Below are positions 32,577-40,969 of a stretch of DNA of 64,000 nt, piece after piece; the first letter of the stretch is position 1; every line of letters starts with the position of its first letter. The position numbers and the translations under genes are program-made. The DNA comes from Xylanibacter rarus (GTDB lineage: Bacteria > Bacteroidota > Bacteroidia > Bacteroidales > Bacteroidaceae): assembly GCF_001275135.1 (NCBI RefSeq), contig NZ_LFQU01000018.1, forward strand, positions 20,546 to 84,545, read 5' to 3'. Under the pieces are notes generated by a model. It was not told the DNA's origin and did no database searches. It was given only the letters and a program-made list of their open reading frames with translations.

Positions 32577-33578
32577 ATGCCTATGTTATTAGCAGCGGTG
32601 GATTTTGACAACCTGCACCAAGTGTTGCGGGTGCTGTACGATGAAATGATGCCCTTGTGCAGCAACATGACGGGGGTAGCCAAAGGGATAGCCGGGCTGG
32701 GAGCTTTGTTCTATGTAGCCGCCAAAGTGTGGCAGTCGCTCGCACGTGCCGAACCCATAGACGTGTACCCGCTCCTGCGTCCCTTTGCGCTGGGGCTGTG
32801 CATCATGTTCTTTCCCACGTTCGTGCTGGGGACTATCAACACGGTGCTGTCGCCAGTGGTGAAAGGGTGCAACCAGCTTATGGAAACGCAGACTTTCGAC
32901 ATGAACGAGTACCGGGCGCAGAAAGACCGACTGGAATATGAAGCCCTGATGCGAAGCCCCGAAACGGCTTACCTCGCATCGGACGAGGAATTTGACCGAC
33001 AACTGGAAGAACTGGGCTGGTCGCCCTCCGACATGGTGACCATGACGGGCATGTACATGGACAGGACGGCTTATAATATAAAGAAGTCCGTCCGGGACTG
33101 GTTCAGGGAGTTATTGGAAATGCTCTTTCAGGCGGCGGGGCTGATTATAGACACGCTGCGCACGTTCTTCCTAATCGTGTTAAGCATACTGGGTCCGCTG
33201 GCGTTTGCGATTTCCGTCTATGACGGTTTCCAAAGCACACTGACCCGGTGGATTTCACGCTATATCTCCATTTACCTGTGGCTGCCCGTGTCGGACTTGT
33301 TCAGCAGCGTGCTGGCACGCATACAAACCCTGATGCTCCAAAAAGACATCGAGCAGCTTTCAGACCCGGATTTCATCCCGGACGGGAGCAGCACCGTGTA
33401 TATAATCTTTATGATTATCGGCATCGTGGGCTACTTCACCATTCCAACGGTGGCAAGCTGGATAGTGTCGGCTGGCGGTACGTCTGCCTATAACCGCAAC
33501 GTGGCACGGGCTGGTTCAATCGCCGGGGCTGCGGTCGGTGCGGCAAGCGGGAAAGTAACCGGGAAACTACTCAAATAA
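32577..33578 (+). CDS. traJ: TraJ, VirB6-like polytopic membrane protein
   Basis: The 333-residue protein has several membrane segments (about residues 40-56, 70-95, 185-215, 260-290 and 300-320) and an EYRAQKDRLEYEALMRSPETAYLAS periplasmic loop. Ala/Gly-rich helices at the C-terminus (AGAAVGAASGKVTGKLLK) close it. TraJ is the inner-membrane channel component in Bacteroidales elements, matching VirB6. It follows traI by 13 bases. Confidence 0.9.
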   Translation: MPMLLAAVDFDNLHQVLRVLYDEMMPLCSNMTGVAKGIAGLGALFYVAAKVWQSLARAEPIDVYPLLRPFALGLCIMFFPTFVLGTINTVLSPVVKGCNQLMETQTFDMNEYRAQKDRLEYEALMRSPETAYLASDEEFDRQLEELGWSPSDMVTMTGMYMDRTAYNIKKSVRDWFRELLEMLFQAAGLIIDTLRTFFLIVLSILGPLAFAISVYDGFQSTLTRWISRYISIYLWLPVSDLFSSVLARIQTLMLQKDIEQLSDPDFIPDGSSTVYIIFMIIGIVGYFTIPTVASWIVSAGGTSAYNRNVARAGSIAGAAVGAASGKVTGKLLK

Positions 33579-33598
33579 CCAACATCAATATTTAGTAT

Positions 33599-34222
33599 AT
33601 GGAATTTAAGTCATTAACGAACATCGAAACGAGTTTCCGGCAAATCCGGCTCTTTGCGCTGGTATTCATCTGCCTGTGCGCACTGGTGACGGGCTTTGCC
33701 GTGTGGAACTCGTACAGCTTCGCCGAGAAGCAGCGGCAGAAGATATACGTCCTTGACAACGGCAAAAGCCTGATGCTGGCACTCTCGCAGGACATGGCAC
33801 AGAACAGACCCGTGGAAGCGAAGTCGCATGTGCGGCGTTTCCACGAACTTTTCTTCACCTTATCACCCGAAAAGGGGGCTATCGAAAGCAACATCAAACG
33901 CTCGTTGTTTCTCGCCGACAAGACCGCTTTCAACTATTACAAGGACTTGGCGGAAAAGGGCTACTACAACCGGGTGATTTCCGGAAACGTCACGCAGACG
34001 GTGGAGATTGACAGCGTGAAGTGCGACTTCGACCAGTACCCCTACAAGGTGAACACGTATGCCCGCCAGTTGATTGTCCGGGAAAGCAGCCTGACGGTGC
34101 GAAGCCTTGTCACCTCGTGCCGGTTGCTTAACGCCACACGGAGCGACAACAACCCGCACGGCTTCATCATCGAAGCGTTCACCATTACCGAGAACAAGGA
34201 TTTGCAGACCATTAAAAGATAG
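33599..34222 (+). CDS. traK: TraK, VirB8-like assembly protein
   Basis: The 207-residue protein has a short cytoplasmic start (MEFKSLTNIETSFRQIRLFA), one membrane segment (LVFICLCALVTGFAVW, about residues 22-37) and a periplasmic domain. The topology is that of VirB8, the nucleating factor of type IV systems. It contains a RRFHELFFTLSP block and a C-terminal QLIVRESSLTVRSLVTSCRL strand region, conserved in TraK proteins. Confidence 0.92.
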   Translation: MEFKSLTNIETSFRQIRLFALVFICLCALVTGFAVWNSYSFAEKQRQKIYVLDNGKSLMLALSQDMAQNRPVEAKSHVRRFHELFFTLSPEKGAIESNIKRSLFLADKTAFNYYKDLAEKGYYNRVISGNVTQTVEIDSVKCDFDQYPYKVNTYARQLIVRESSLTVRSLVTSCRLLNATRSDNNPHGFIIEAFTITENKDLQTIKR

Positions 34223-34226
34223 CCTT

Positions 34227-34523
34227 ATGGAGAGAAAACGAAACCACATCGAAAAGGTGCGGGACTGGGCGGACGACCGCCTGCGCCGGATGTGCGGACG
34301 GATTACGCCGGGCAAAAGGCTGGCGGTTATCCTCCTGATGTTCTTCTTTTTCGGCGGCTTGTCTATCTACATCACCGTTTCATCAATCTACAATATCGGG
34401 AAACGGGACGGGCAAAGGCTGCAAATAGAACACATCAGACAACTGCCGTTGCACGGCAATGACACAACCCAAAGTATCAACCCGTTAAACAGACCGCAAT
34501 ATGGAAGAAGTACAGAAGAATGA
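34227..34523 (+). CDS. traL: TraL, DUF3989 small membrane protein
   Basis: From ATG 34227 the ORF encodes 98 residues. A basic start (MERKRNHIEKVRDWADDRLRRMCGRITPGKR) precedes one membrane segment (LAVILLMFFFFGGLSIYITV). DUF3989 TraL proteins lie between traK and traM in this order. The longer in-frame start at 34107 would lie inside traK. It overlaps traM by 23 bases. Confidence 0.88.
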   Translation: MERKRNHIEKVRDWADDRLRRMCGRITPGKRLAVILLMFFFFGGLSIYITVSSIYNIGKRDGQRLQIEHIRQLPLHGNDTTQSINPLNRPQYGRSTEE

Positions 34524-35832
34524 GAACGGCACGACCGCACAGCAGGCGGACGGGAAGCCGAAAAAGGAAAATAAGCCCAAACGGGAACTTACCCCGCAGC
34601 AGGTGCAGCAGCGCAGGAAAATGATAGTCTTCCCGCTGATGTTCCTTGCCTTTGCAGGGTGCATGTACCTGATATTCGCACCCTCCGGCAAAGAGGACGT
34701 GAATGTGGAAAGCGTGGGCGGCTTCAATGCCGACATACCCCTGCCCGCAGAGGACGGGATTATAGCCGACAAGCAAAAGGCTTACGAGCAGGCGGTGACA
34801 AGCCGCAAACAGCAGGACAAGATACAATCCTTGCAGGACTTCGGTTTCACGCTGGATGATGATACGGAAGAACCACAAGAGGAAATCAACCTGCTGCCGG
34901 AAGAAGATCCGAAGCCACAAAGGGGCGGCGGTGCTTCTTCAAGGGCGGCTTACCGGGACATCAACCGCCAGTTAAGCACGTTCTACGAAACGCCCCCTGT
35001 GGACGAGGAAAAAGAGGAATTGAAACGGCAGGTGGCGGAACTGACCGACCGACTGAAACAGCAGCAGAACGCCACGCCTACGGCTGACGACCAAATGGCA
35101 CTCTTGGAAAAGTCCTACGAGCTGGCGGCAAAGTACATGAACGGGCAGGACGGACAAAGGGGGCAGATTGCCCAAATACCGACAGCCGGGCAGAACGGCG
35201 GCGGTATCGGCACTCCGGCTATTCCGGTGCAGGCTATCCGGGAAACGACCGTTTCGGGATTGCAGCAGCCCATGAGCGATGCCGACTTCATCCGGGCTTA
35301 CAGCCAGCCACGAAACTACGGCTTCAACACGGCGGTAGGCACGGGGTACGCTATGGGAAAGAACACGGTAGCCGCCTGCATACACCAAGACCAAACGCTG
35401 GTGGACGGGCAGGCGGTGAAACTGCGGCTGCTCGAACCCATGCAGGCGGGAAATATCGTTGTGCCGAAGAATACCCTTGTGGCGGGGACGGCAAAGGTGC
35501 AGGGCGAACGGCTCGACATACTGGTGTCCTCGATTGAGTACGCTGGCAACATCATCCCGGTGGAACTCGCCGTGTTCGACACGGACGGGCAAAAGGGGCT
35601 TTCCGTCCCGTCCTCTATGGAGCAGGAAGCGTTCAACGAAGCTATGGCGAATATCGGAAGCGGGCTGGGTACAAGCATTTCCTTTGCCCAAAGTGCCGGG
35701 CAGCAGGTGGCTATGGACGTGACAAGGGGATTGCTGCAAGGAACGTCCGGCTACCTCGCCAAGAAGTTCCGAACCGTGAAAGTGAAGCTGAAAGCAGGCT
35801 ATAAAGTCATGCTGTATGCCAAACAACAATAA
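34501..35832 (+). CDS. traM: TraM, VirB10-like envelope-spanning protein
   Basis: The 443-residue protein has a Gln/Lys-rich cytoplasmic start, one membrane segment (MIVFPLMFLAFAGCMYLIFAPSG), a long Glu/Gln-rich linker and a beta-rich C-terminal domain. The C-terminal part (TVAACIHQDQTLVDGQAVKLRLLEPM, VPKNTLVAGTAKVQGERLDILVSSI) is VirB10/TrbI-like. It spans the periplasm and gates the outer-membrane pore. All parts are in frame and full length. Confidence 0.92.
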   Translation: MEEVQKNENGTTAQQADGKPKKENKPKRELTPQQVQQRRKMIVFPLMFLAFAGCMYLIFAPSGKEDVNVESVGGFNADIPLPAEDGIIADKQKAYEQAVTSRKQQDKIQSLQDFGFTLDDDTEEPQEEINLLPEEDPKPQRGGGASSRAAYRDINRQLSTFYETPPVDEEKEELKRQVAELTDRLKQQQNATPTADDQMALLEKSYELAAKYMNGQDGQRGQIAQIPTAGQNGGGIGTPAIPVQAIRETTVSGLQQPMSDADFIRAYSQPRNYGFNTAVGTGYAMGKNTVAACIHQDQTLVDGQAVKLRLLEPMQAGNIVVPKNTLVAGTAKVQGERLDILVSSIEYAGNIIPVELAVFDTDGQKGLSVPSSMEQEAFNEAMANIGSGLGTSISFAQSAGQQVAMDVTRGLLQGTSGYLAKKFRTVKVKLKAGYKVMLYAKQQ

Positions 35833-35865
35833 CCATTTTATCAACCGTTAAAATTTCAATTAGCA

Positions 35866-36801
35866 ATGAAACAGATTTTTGGATTGTTCGCCCTCTTGCT
35901 GGGCGTGTGTGCGGCAAACGCACAAACCGCTGACACCGTGAAGTATGCGGCTGGCAACGACTTGTACCGGGGGATTACCCGGAAACTCCCGTACCGCCAA
36001 ATGGTTACGCCCTACGGCGTGGAAGTGACCTTTGCCAAGACGGTGCATATCATCTTCCCCGCCGCCGTCCGCTATGTCGATTTGGGAAGCAACCACATCA
36101 TAGCGGGCAAGGCGGACGGTGCGGAGAACGTAATCAGGGTGAAAGCCACGACAGAGGGCTTTCCGGGAGAAACGAACTTCTCCGTTATCTGCGAGGACGG
36201 CAGTTTCTTTTCGTTCAACGCCAAGTACGCCCGTGAACCGGAAATGCTCAACATCGAAATGAAGGACTTCTTGGAGAATGAAGATACGTCCGACTTCTCG
36301 CATACCCGGATGAACATCCATTTCCGGGAACTGGGGAATGAAAGCCCGCTGCTGGTGAAGCTGATAATGCAGAGCATCTACAAGAACAATGACCGGAAAG
36401 TGCGCCACTTGGGTAGCAAGCGTTTCGGCATACAGTTCTTAATCAAGGGGATTTACACCTATAACGGGATGCTCTACGTGCACACGCAGACAAAGAACAG
36501 TTCCAACGTGCCTTTCGACACGGACTTCATCAGGTTTAAGATAACCGATAAGAAAGTGCCCAAACGCACGGCTATTCAGGAAACGGTACTGGATGCGGTA
36601 CGCAGCTACAACGAGGTGATAGAGATTGCCGGGAAATCGACCGTGCGCACGGTGTACGCCCTGCCGAAGTTCACCATTCCTGACGACAAGCTGCTGGTCG
36701 TGGAACTCTACGAGAAGAACGGCGGGCGGCATCAGACCATACGGGTGGAAAACGCCGACATCGTGAACGCAGAAGTGATTGACGAACTCAAAATCAAATA
36801 G
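35866..36801 (+). CDS. traN: TraN, DUF4138 (VirB9-like)
   Basis: The 311-residue protein has a signal peptide (MKQIFGLFALLLGVCAANAQ). The mature beta-rich part holds VTFAKTVHIIFPAAVRYVDLGSN and AENVIRVKATTEGFPGETNFSVIC, the conserved TraN blocks. DUF4138 proteins play the VirB9 role, forming the outer-membrane core with TraM and TraO. The leader CGTTAAAATTTCAATTAGC before the ATG resembles the motif at 14116, 17617 and 28671. Confidence 0.92.
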   Translation: MKQIFGLFALLLGVCAANAQTADTVKYAAGNDLYRGITRKLPYRQMVTPYGVEVTFAKTVHIIFPAAVRYVDLGSNHIIAGKADGAENVIRVKATTEGFPGETNFSVICEDGSFFSFNAKYAREPEMLNIEMKDFLENEDTSDFSHTRMNIHFRELGNESPLLVKLIMQSIYKNNDRKVRHLGSKRFGIQFLIKGIYTYNGMLYVHTQTKNSSNVPFDTDFIRFKITDKKVPKRTAIQETVLDAVRSYNEVIEIAGKSTVRTVYALPKFTIPDDKLLVVELYEKNGGRHQTIRVENADIVNAEVIDELKIK

Positions 36802-36804
36802 GGA

Positions 36805-37386
36805 ATGAAAAGACACATCTTTATAATGATGCTCTTTGCGCTGTGCCTGACCTCGTTTCAGGCACACGCACAAAGATACCTGCCGGGCATGAAAGGCTTG
36901 CAGGTCACGGCGGGCATGACTGACGGGGTGCATTGGAACGCTGGCAGTGATTTCGCCTACCACATCGGGGCGGCGTACAGCGTTTACACCAAGAACGCCA
37001 ACCGCTGGGTGATTGGCGGCGAATACCTGCACAAGAAGTATGACTACAAGGATATGCAGATACCCGTAGAACAGTTCACCGCAGAGGGCGGCTATTACCT
37101 GAAATTCCTATCGGACAGACGAAAGACCTTTTTCCTTTCATTGGGCTTGTCGGCTCTCGCCGGGTACGAAACAAGCAACCGAAGCGAAAAGCTGCTGCCG
37201 GACGGCTCTACCTTGCTGGATAAGGACTGCTTCATTTACGGCGGTGCGCTGACGCTGGAACTGGAAACCTACCTGACCGACCGGGTGGCTCTGCTGTTGA
37301 ACGCAAGGGAACGGGCGTTGTTCGGCTCGGACATAGGCAAGTTCCACACGCAGGTATCTTTGGGACTGAAATTCATTATCAACTGA
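36805..37386 (+). CDS. traO: TraO, outer-membrane beta-barrel-like protein
   Basis: The 193-residue protein has a signal peptide (MKRHIFIMMLFALCLTSFQAHAQ) and a beta-rich mature part with alternating residues (LQVTAGMTDGVHWNAGSDF, YHIGAAYSVYTKN) ending in FHTQVSLGLKFIIN, an outer-membrane C-terminal strand. TraO is the standard gene after traN in CTnDOT-like elements and contributes to the outer-membrane part of the channel. The stop of traN and its start are 3 bases apart. Confidence 0.9.
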   Translation: MKRHIFIMMLFALCLTSFQAHAQRYLPGMKGLQVTAGMTDGVHWNAGSDFAYHIGAAYSVYTKNANRWVIGGEYLHKKYDYKDMQIPVEQFTAEGGYYLKFLSDRRKTFFLSLGLSALAGYETSNRSEKLLPDGSTLLDKDCFIYGGALTLELETYLTDRVALLLNARERALFGSDIGKFHTQVSLGLKFIIN

Positions 37387-37399
37387 CCGCTATATAATA

Positions 37400-37858
37400 A
37401 TGTATATGAAGAATGTAATGTATAAAATCATCATGGGCTGTTACATCGTGGCCGCCCTCGTGCTTGTCACCGCCTGTAATGACAACTTGGATATTCAGCA
37501 GGCGTACCCGTTCAGCATCGAAACACTGCCAGTACCCAAAAGGCTGAAAGTCGGGGAAACCGCCGAAATACGCTGCCGACTGGTGCGTGGCGGCTATTAC
37601 CAGCCGACTACCTATCAGATACGGTATTTCCAGCCGGACGGCAAAGGAAAGCTGGAAATGGATAACGGCACGGTGTTCCTGCCCAACGACCTTTACCCGC
37701 TGGAGAAAGAAACGTTCAGGCTCTACTACACCTCGGCATCGACCGACCAGCAGACGATTGACATTTATATCATCGACAGCTTCGGGCAGATGCAGCAACT
37801 TACACTATCATTCAATAATGACAACAGCGAAGAAGGAACGGAAACAATAACCCCCTAA
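37400..37858 (+). CDS. traQ: TraQ, DUF3872 lipoprotein-like conjugation protein
   Basis: The 152-residue protein has an N-terminal signal with a lipobox-like VLVTAC (Cys near residue 26). The DUF3872 domain follows (GETAEIRCRLVRGGYYQPTTYQIRYF, PLEKETFRLYYTSASTD). It would act in the periplasm or outer membrane; its exact role is not known. ATG 37406 is an alternative start. The decayed copy at 466-692 matches its second half. No traP-type primase gene lies between traO and traQ here. Confidence 0.92.
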   Translation: MYMKNVMYKIIMGCYIVAALVLVTACNDNLDIQQAYPFSIETLPVPKRLKVGETAEIRCRLVRGGYYQPTTYQIRYFQPDGKGKLEMDNGTVFLPNDLYPLEKETFRLYYTSASTDQQTIDIYIIDSFGQMQQLTLSFNNDNSEEGTETITP

Positions 37859-37870
37859 TAACAAAACGAC

Positions 37871-38191
37871 ATGGTAAAAATAGAATTGGATATAGAAGGC
37901 ATCTCGTGGTACATAGAAACCACGTTGGAAACAGATACAGTTCCGGCAGTAGGTGACATCATCATTGTGGACAAGGACTGTATTTCCGAACGTGACAGTG
38001 CTGAATTATGGAAAACGCCGTCCAATCAGGTTTTCAAATGGGCGGACGAAGAAGATGATGCGCCCGTAATGGTATGGTTCGATTGCGAAACGGAAATGCT
38101 TGTCACTAAGCGGACATGGAAATATGACATCGAGGAAGAAGAAACCGTGTGCATACTTGGTGTAAAATTTATTCACTATGAGGATTTATAG
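37871..38191 (+). CDS. Small acidic protein after traQ
   Basis: The 106-residue protein is acidic and beta-rich (MVKIELDIEGISWYIETTLETD, VPAVGDIIIVDKDC, TWKYDIEEEETVCILGVKFIHYEDL) with no signal or membrane segment. It is 12 bases after traQ and probably the last gene of the tra operon, since a terminator follows. I do not recognise the family. A cytoplasmic accessory is a guess. Confidence 0.7.
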   Translation: MVKIELDIEGISWYIETTLETDTVPAVGDIIIVDKDCISERDSAELWKTPSNQVFKWADEEDDAPVMVWFDCETEMLVTKRTWKYDIEEEETVCILGVKFIHYEDL

Positions 38192-38265
38192 TTGCGACAT
38201 CCGTTTTTATCATCCTCTTGGGAAACCGGGTATGGAATGATACGCAAAGCGTAAATATCGGGCAG

Positions 38266-38298
38266 ACAGCCCGCCGGGAAGCATCGGCGGGCTGTTTC
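38266..38298 (+). terminator. Terminator of the tra operon
   Basis: ACAGCCCGCCG and CGGCGGGCTGT form an 11-bp stem around GGAAGCAT, followed by TTCC. It is a strong hairpin but the T-run is short. Confidence 0.7.
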
Positions 38299-38367
38299 CA
38301 TGATAGGGAAAACGAAAGGCTTCTTTGTTACTTTCTTCACCCGCTGGCAGGCTCACGGAAGAAAGTA

Positions 38368-38388
38368 ACGGCGGCAAGCAGCCGCCGT
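38368..38388 (-). terminator. Hairpin after the leftward ardA operon
   Basis: ACGGCGGC and GCCGCCGT pair around AAGCA; on the minus strand TACTTTCTTCC follows. It lies just past the stop of the gene at 38395. Confidence 0.55.
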
Positions 38389-38394
38389 CCTCTA

Positions 38395-38877
38395 TCAACT
38401 GGTTTTAAGGCTCTTTATGGACGTGTATTTCTCTAACCACACCTTTACCTGCTCCATGTTATATTCGCCCGTGATGATTGCCGTATGGTCGTCTATGGCT
38501 ACAAACCGGACACTTTCATAGCTGTTTACCCAGCCTTGCAGGGAACAGACGCCCCACGTGTCCACATCTTCAAAAACACTGCGGTCTATCCGGCTGATTG
38601 GCTCGCCGAAAACTACCGTCATTATCTGAAAGTCCGGTTTGTCCTCCAACAGTTGCAAATGGTGCAGCGTGCCGAACTCGTCTATTTTGCGCCCCCACGC
38701 CCACACATCATTATACAAATCATCGCCCCACTGGTGCGGGTGGTCGAAACGGACTTTTACCTCTATGGTGTGTTCGTTTTCTTCTGTGTCCTCGATAACG
38801 CCCGTTACCATTAAGCCCGTAAAAATGCACTCGCAACGCCTGCCGATAAGCTCCTTGTTTACTTCTGTCGTTTTCAT
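38395..38877 (-). CDS. ICE accessory protein of unknown function
   Basis: The 160-residue protein from ATG 38877 starts MKTTEVNKELIGRRCECIFTGLMVTG, a beta-rich part that looks like a small barrel, with VRFDHPHQWGDDLYNDVWAW in the middle and a C-terminal VKVWLEKYTSI. No signal or membrane segment is seen. It is the third gene of the leftward ardA operon, 11 bases after the DUF3873 gene. The family is not recognised. Such genes commonly flank ardA on Bacteroidales ICEs. Confidence 0.7.
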   Translation of the reverse strand: MKTTEVNKELIGRRCECIFTGLMVTGVIEDTEENEHTIEVKVRFDHPHQWGDDLYNDVWAWGRKIDEFGTLHHLQLLEDKPDFQIMTVVFGEPISRIDRSVFEDVDTWGVCSLQGWVNSYESVRFVAIDDHTAIITGEYNMEQVKVWLEKYTSIKSLKTS

Positions 38878-38888
38878 GTCCCTGAAAT

Positions 38889-39110
38889 TTACTTGTTTAT
38901 TACTCCGTTCTTCTTCGCTACCCATTCGTCACGCCTGCGGCGGCACTCGTCCAGCGTTTTGGCTACCGTGCTGAAAAGTTCGCCGTCCGTGTGGCGGTAG
39001 TCATATTGATAATAAATCTGTCCCCTGAAAGCCCCTAAACGGCATTTCACGAACTTTTCTTCTCCCGGTGTTTGGGTGATGCTTACCCCGTTTTTGTTAA
39101 GTGACTGCAT
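38889..39110 (-). CDS. DUF3873-type small protein
   Basis: The 73-residue protein (MQSLNKNGVSITQTPGEEKFVKC at the start, YDYRHTDGELFSTVAKTLDECRRRRDEWV at the end) matches the DUF3873 pattern of small basic proteins on Bacteroidales conjugative elements. It has a beta-hairpin followed by a helix. Function unknown. It is the second gene of the leftward operon starting with ardA, 77 bases downstream of the ardA stop. Confidence 0.8.
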   Translation of the reverse strand: MQSLNKNGVSITQTPGEEKFVKCRLGAFRGQIYYQYDYRHTDGELFSTVAKTLDECRRRRDEWVAKKNGVINK

Positions 39111-39187
39111 GATGTCTTATTTTTTTATGGTTATAAACTTGGTTGTTTTAAGCGGGCAGGGCTTTGACACCCCGCCCGGATTGGTTG

Positions 39188-39721
39188 TTATGCCGCCCGG
39201 AACACAAAGCCGTCATCAAACCAGTAATCGCACATGAACAGGTCACGGGCAAACTGTTTGTAATCGAAATAGGTCTTTGCGAACTCCGGCAGGTCGTAAC
39301 ATTCCTCTACAATTTCATAGGCGAAATCTTCTTCATCGTCATATTCCCCTTGATATTCATCCCGGAAATTCCGTACAAGGTCGTCCGCATCTTCCTCGCC
39401 CAAATCATGGCTTTTATAGTTGCACCACACGAAAAAGGCTTCCTGCTCGGTGTCGCTCAAATCCTCCACCGCATCACGCAGGGCGAAGAAGTTTTCAGAA
39501 ATCCAGCTTTCGTCGATTAAGCCCTCCGGCACGTTCTCCCAGTCCTGAAACATGTATTCCGCATCTTCCTCGTCCTTGTGAAGTTCCCGGCAGGCTTCAT
39601 AAAATTCTTCCTTGTCCGAATAGTCCGAAAGGTCGAGCCATGCGCCGGACAATGAACCGTTGTTGTACTTGGCATAAGTGCCTACATAAACTTTTGCTTC
39701 CGATAATACCTTTGCTTCCAT
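39188..39721 (-). CDS. ardA: ArdA antirestriction protein
   Basis: The 177-residue protein is very acidic (many Asp and Glu, net charge strongly negative), as expected of a DNA mimic. It has the ArdA N-terminal YVGTYAKYNNGSLSGAWLDL and C-terminal YDLPEFAKTYFDYKQFARDLF blocks. ArdA inhibits type I restriction enzymes by imitating bent B-form DNA, which protects the ICE on entry to a new host. It is the first gene of a leftward operon and needs early expression after transfer. Confidence 0.95.
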   Translation of the reverse strand: MEAKVLSEAKVYVGTYAKYNNGSLSGAWLDLSDYSDKEEFYEACRELHKDEEDAEYMFQDWENVPEGLIDESWISENFFALRDAVEDLSDTEQEAFFVWCNYKSHDLGEEDADDLVRNFRDEYQGEYDDEEDFAYEIVEECYDLPEFAKTYFDYKQFARDLFMCDYWFDDGFVFRAA

Positions 39722-39989
39722 ATTGCTGTAATTTTTAAGTTTTTAATTTTATGCGGATTTGAGAGGTGAGGGAGTTGAAGTTTCACTGAACTTTTTTCCT
39801 GTTTCCCGTAAATCCGACTTTTTTTTTATGCGTCTTCCGGTCGGGTCGGTCGTTTTCGTTTCACATAGGCGTAAAAGGGTAGTGTTTAGAGTTTGCAAGG
39901 TTTTGGGCAAAAAATACCTCGCAAGGCAGGGAAGATTTTTTCGCCAAACCGGAACGGCTCGACCTTGCAAAATCGTGAAGAACACGTAA

Positions 39990-40353
39990 CTACCTTTGCC
40001 TATTGAAATGATTAAAACGACTGTCCCGGCTGGGGGACTGCGTAAGAGGAAGATTTACAGATAGGGAAACCGGGGAAAAGTGCCTGTTCTCTTTCATCTT
40101 TTAGGGAACACTCCATGCGGGCGGGAAAGGCAAGGGTGTTGTGAGCTTGCTTGCAATACGCTTGTGCGGGTTTCCAACGGCTCTTTTCACGGAATACAGT
40201 CAGCCATGCCACGCACGGCTGGCGTTTCGGGGAATGTGCCAGTTGGAAAAGGATATAAAAAATGCGGGTAGTCGGTGGACTGCCCGCAAGGTGGAAGAAT
40301 GTACTTCATTGGGATATAGTTTGTTAGTCGGAATTTCGTTACCGAAATCGTTA
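39990..40353 (+). other. Gap: promoter, mini-ORF and folded segment, possible small RNA
   Basis: Within the gene-free stretch 39722-40354, TACCTTTG (39992-39999) is an exact -7 match. It is followed by an 18-codon ORF from ATG 40008 (MIKTTVPAGGLRKRKIYR) and by inverted repeats: TTTCCAAC/GTTGGAAA (40168, 40246), AGCC/GGCT within it, and TGCGGG/CCCGCA (40262-40287). The promoter could drive a small regulatory RNA or the mini-peptide; neither is proven. 39722-39990 shows nothing clear beyond the probable ardA promoter region. Confidence 0.35.
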
Positions 40354-40389
40354 CCTATTCGTTTTTGTCACGGTTATAGGTAACGAAAC
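40338..40389. repeat. Integrase arm-type sites, inner right end
   Basis: CGTTACCGAAATCGTTACC is an inverted copy of the GGTAACGA repeats, followed by ATAGGTAACGAAACC, which is inside the last codons of the ORF6N gene. Confidence 0.45.
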
Positions 40390-40885
40390 CTACCGGACGG
40401 CGTTCTTTCTGTTGTTTCGACTGGCTCAAAAGCTGGGTAAGGGCTTGGTACAGTTCGTTGAACTGCGCATCGGTGCTTACCTCCAGTTCCTCGATGCGTC
40501 TTGACAGTTCCTCGTAACCGATTGCCATTTGGCGCATGAGGACGAAAGCCCGCATGATTGAAATGTTTACTTCTATGGCTACTTTGGAGCGGAGAACCGA
40601 AGAAAGCATGGCTACGCCCTGCTCGGTGAAAGCCATAGGCATAGCAACGCCGAAGTTGTAAGCAGGGGGTATCACATTTTGTGATACCCCTATGGATAAC
40701 AGCAAGTTAGCTTCCTCTTGGGTGAGAACAAACATAAAATCACTTGGAAAACGCTCGATATTGCGCTTGACCGCCTGCTTCAAGGCTCGTGTTTCCACTT
40801 GGTAGAGTTCTGCCAAATGATAATCGAGCATCACCCGGCAACCTCTGACCTCAAAAATCTTGTTTTGGATAATCTGCAAATCCAT
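40355..40885 (-). CDS. ORF6N domain protein
   Basis: The 176-residue protein has the ORF6N domain of phage and mobile-element DNA-binding proteins: KIFEVRGCRVMLDYHLAELYQVETRALKQAVKRNIERFPSDFMF (about residues 7-50) and MAFTEQGVAMLSSVLRS, then a coiled-coil C-terminus (YEELSRRIEELEVSTDAQFNELYQAL). It may be an antirepressor-like regulator. Start ATG 40885 is preferred; an upstream in-frame ATG at 40912 is possible. A perfect 25-base palindrome lies inside the gene, and another lies just upstream. Confidence 0.85.
   Translation of the reverse strand: MDLQIIQNKIFEVRGCRVMLDYHLAELYQVETRALKQAVKRNIERFPSDFMFVLTQEEANLLLSIGVSQNVIPPAYNFGVAMPMAFTEQGVAMLSSVLRSKVAIEVNISIMRAFVLMRQMAIGYEELSRRIEELEVSTDAQFNELYQALTQLLSQSKQQKERRPVGFVTYNRDKNE
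40666..40690. repeat. Perfect palindrome inside the ORF6N gene
   Basis: GGGGTATCACA and TGTGATACCCC (11 bp each) enclose TTT. The core TCACA/TGTGA is shared with the palindrome at 40932-40954, so both may bind the same regulator. Confidence 0.6.
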
Positions 40886-40931
40886 AATAGTATATTTTAG
40901 GAGATTTAGCAATGTTGGAATAATAGTAAGG

Positions 40932-40954
40932 ACTGGTCACAATTTGTGACCAGT
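40932..40954. repeat. Perfect palindrome between integrase and ORF6N genes
   Basis: ACTGGTCACAA and TTGTGACCAGT enclose a single T. It lies between the stop of the integrase gene and the start of the ORF6N gene and could be an operator for the latter or a terminator without a T-run. Confidence 0.65.
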
Positions 40955-40969
40955 TCCCAATAATCAAGA

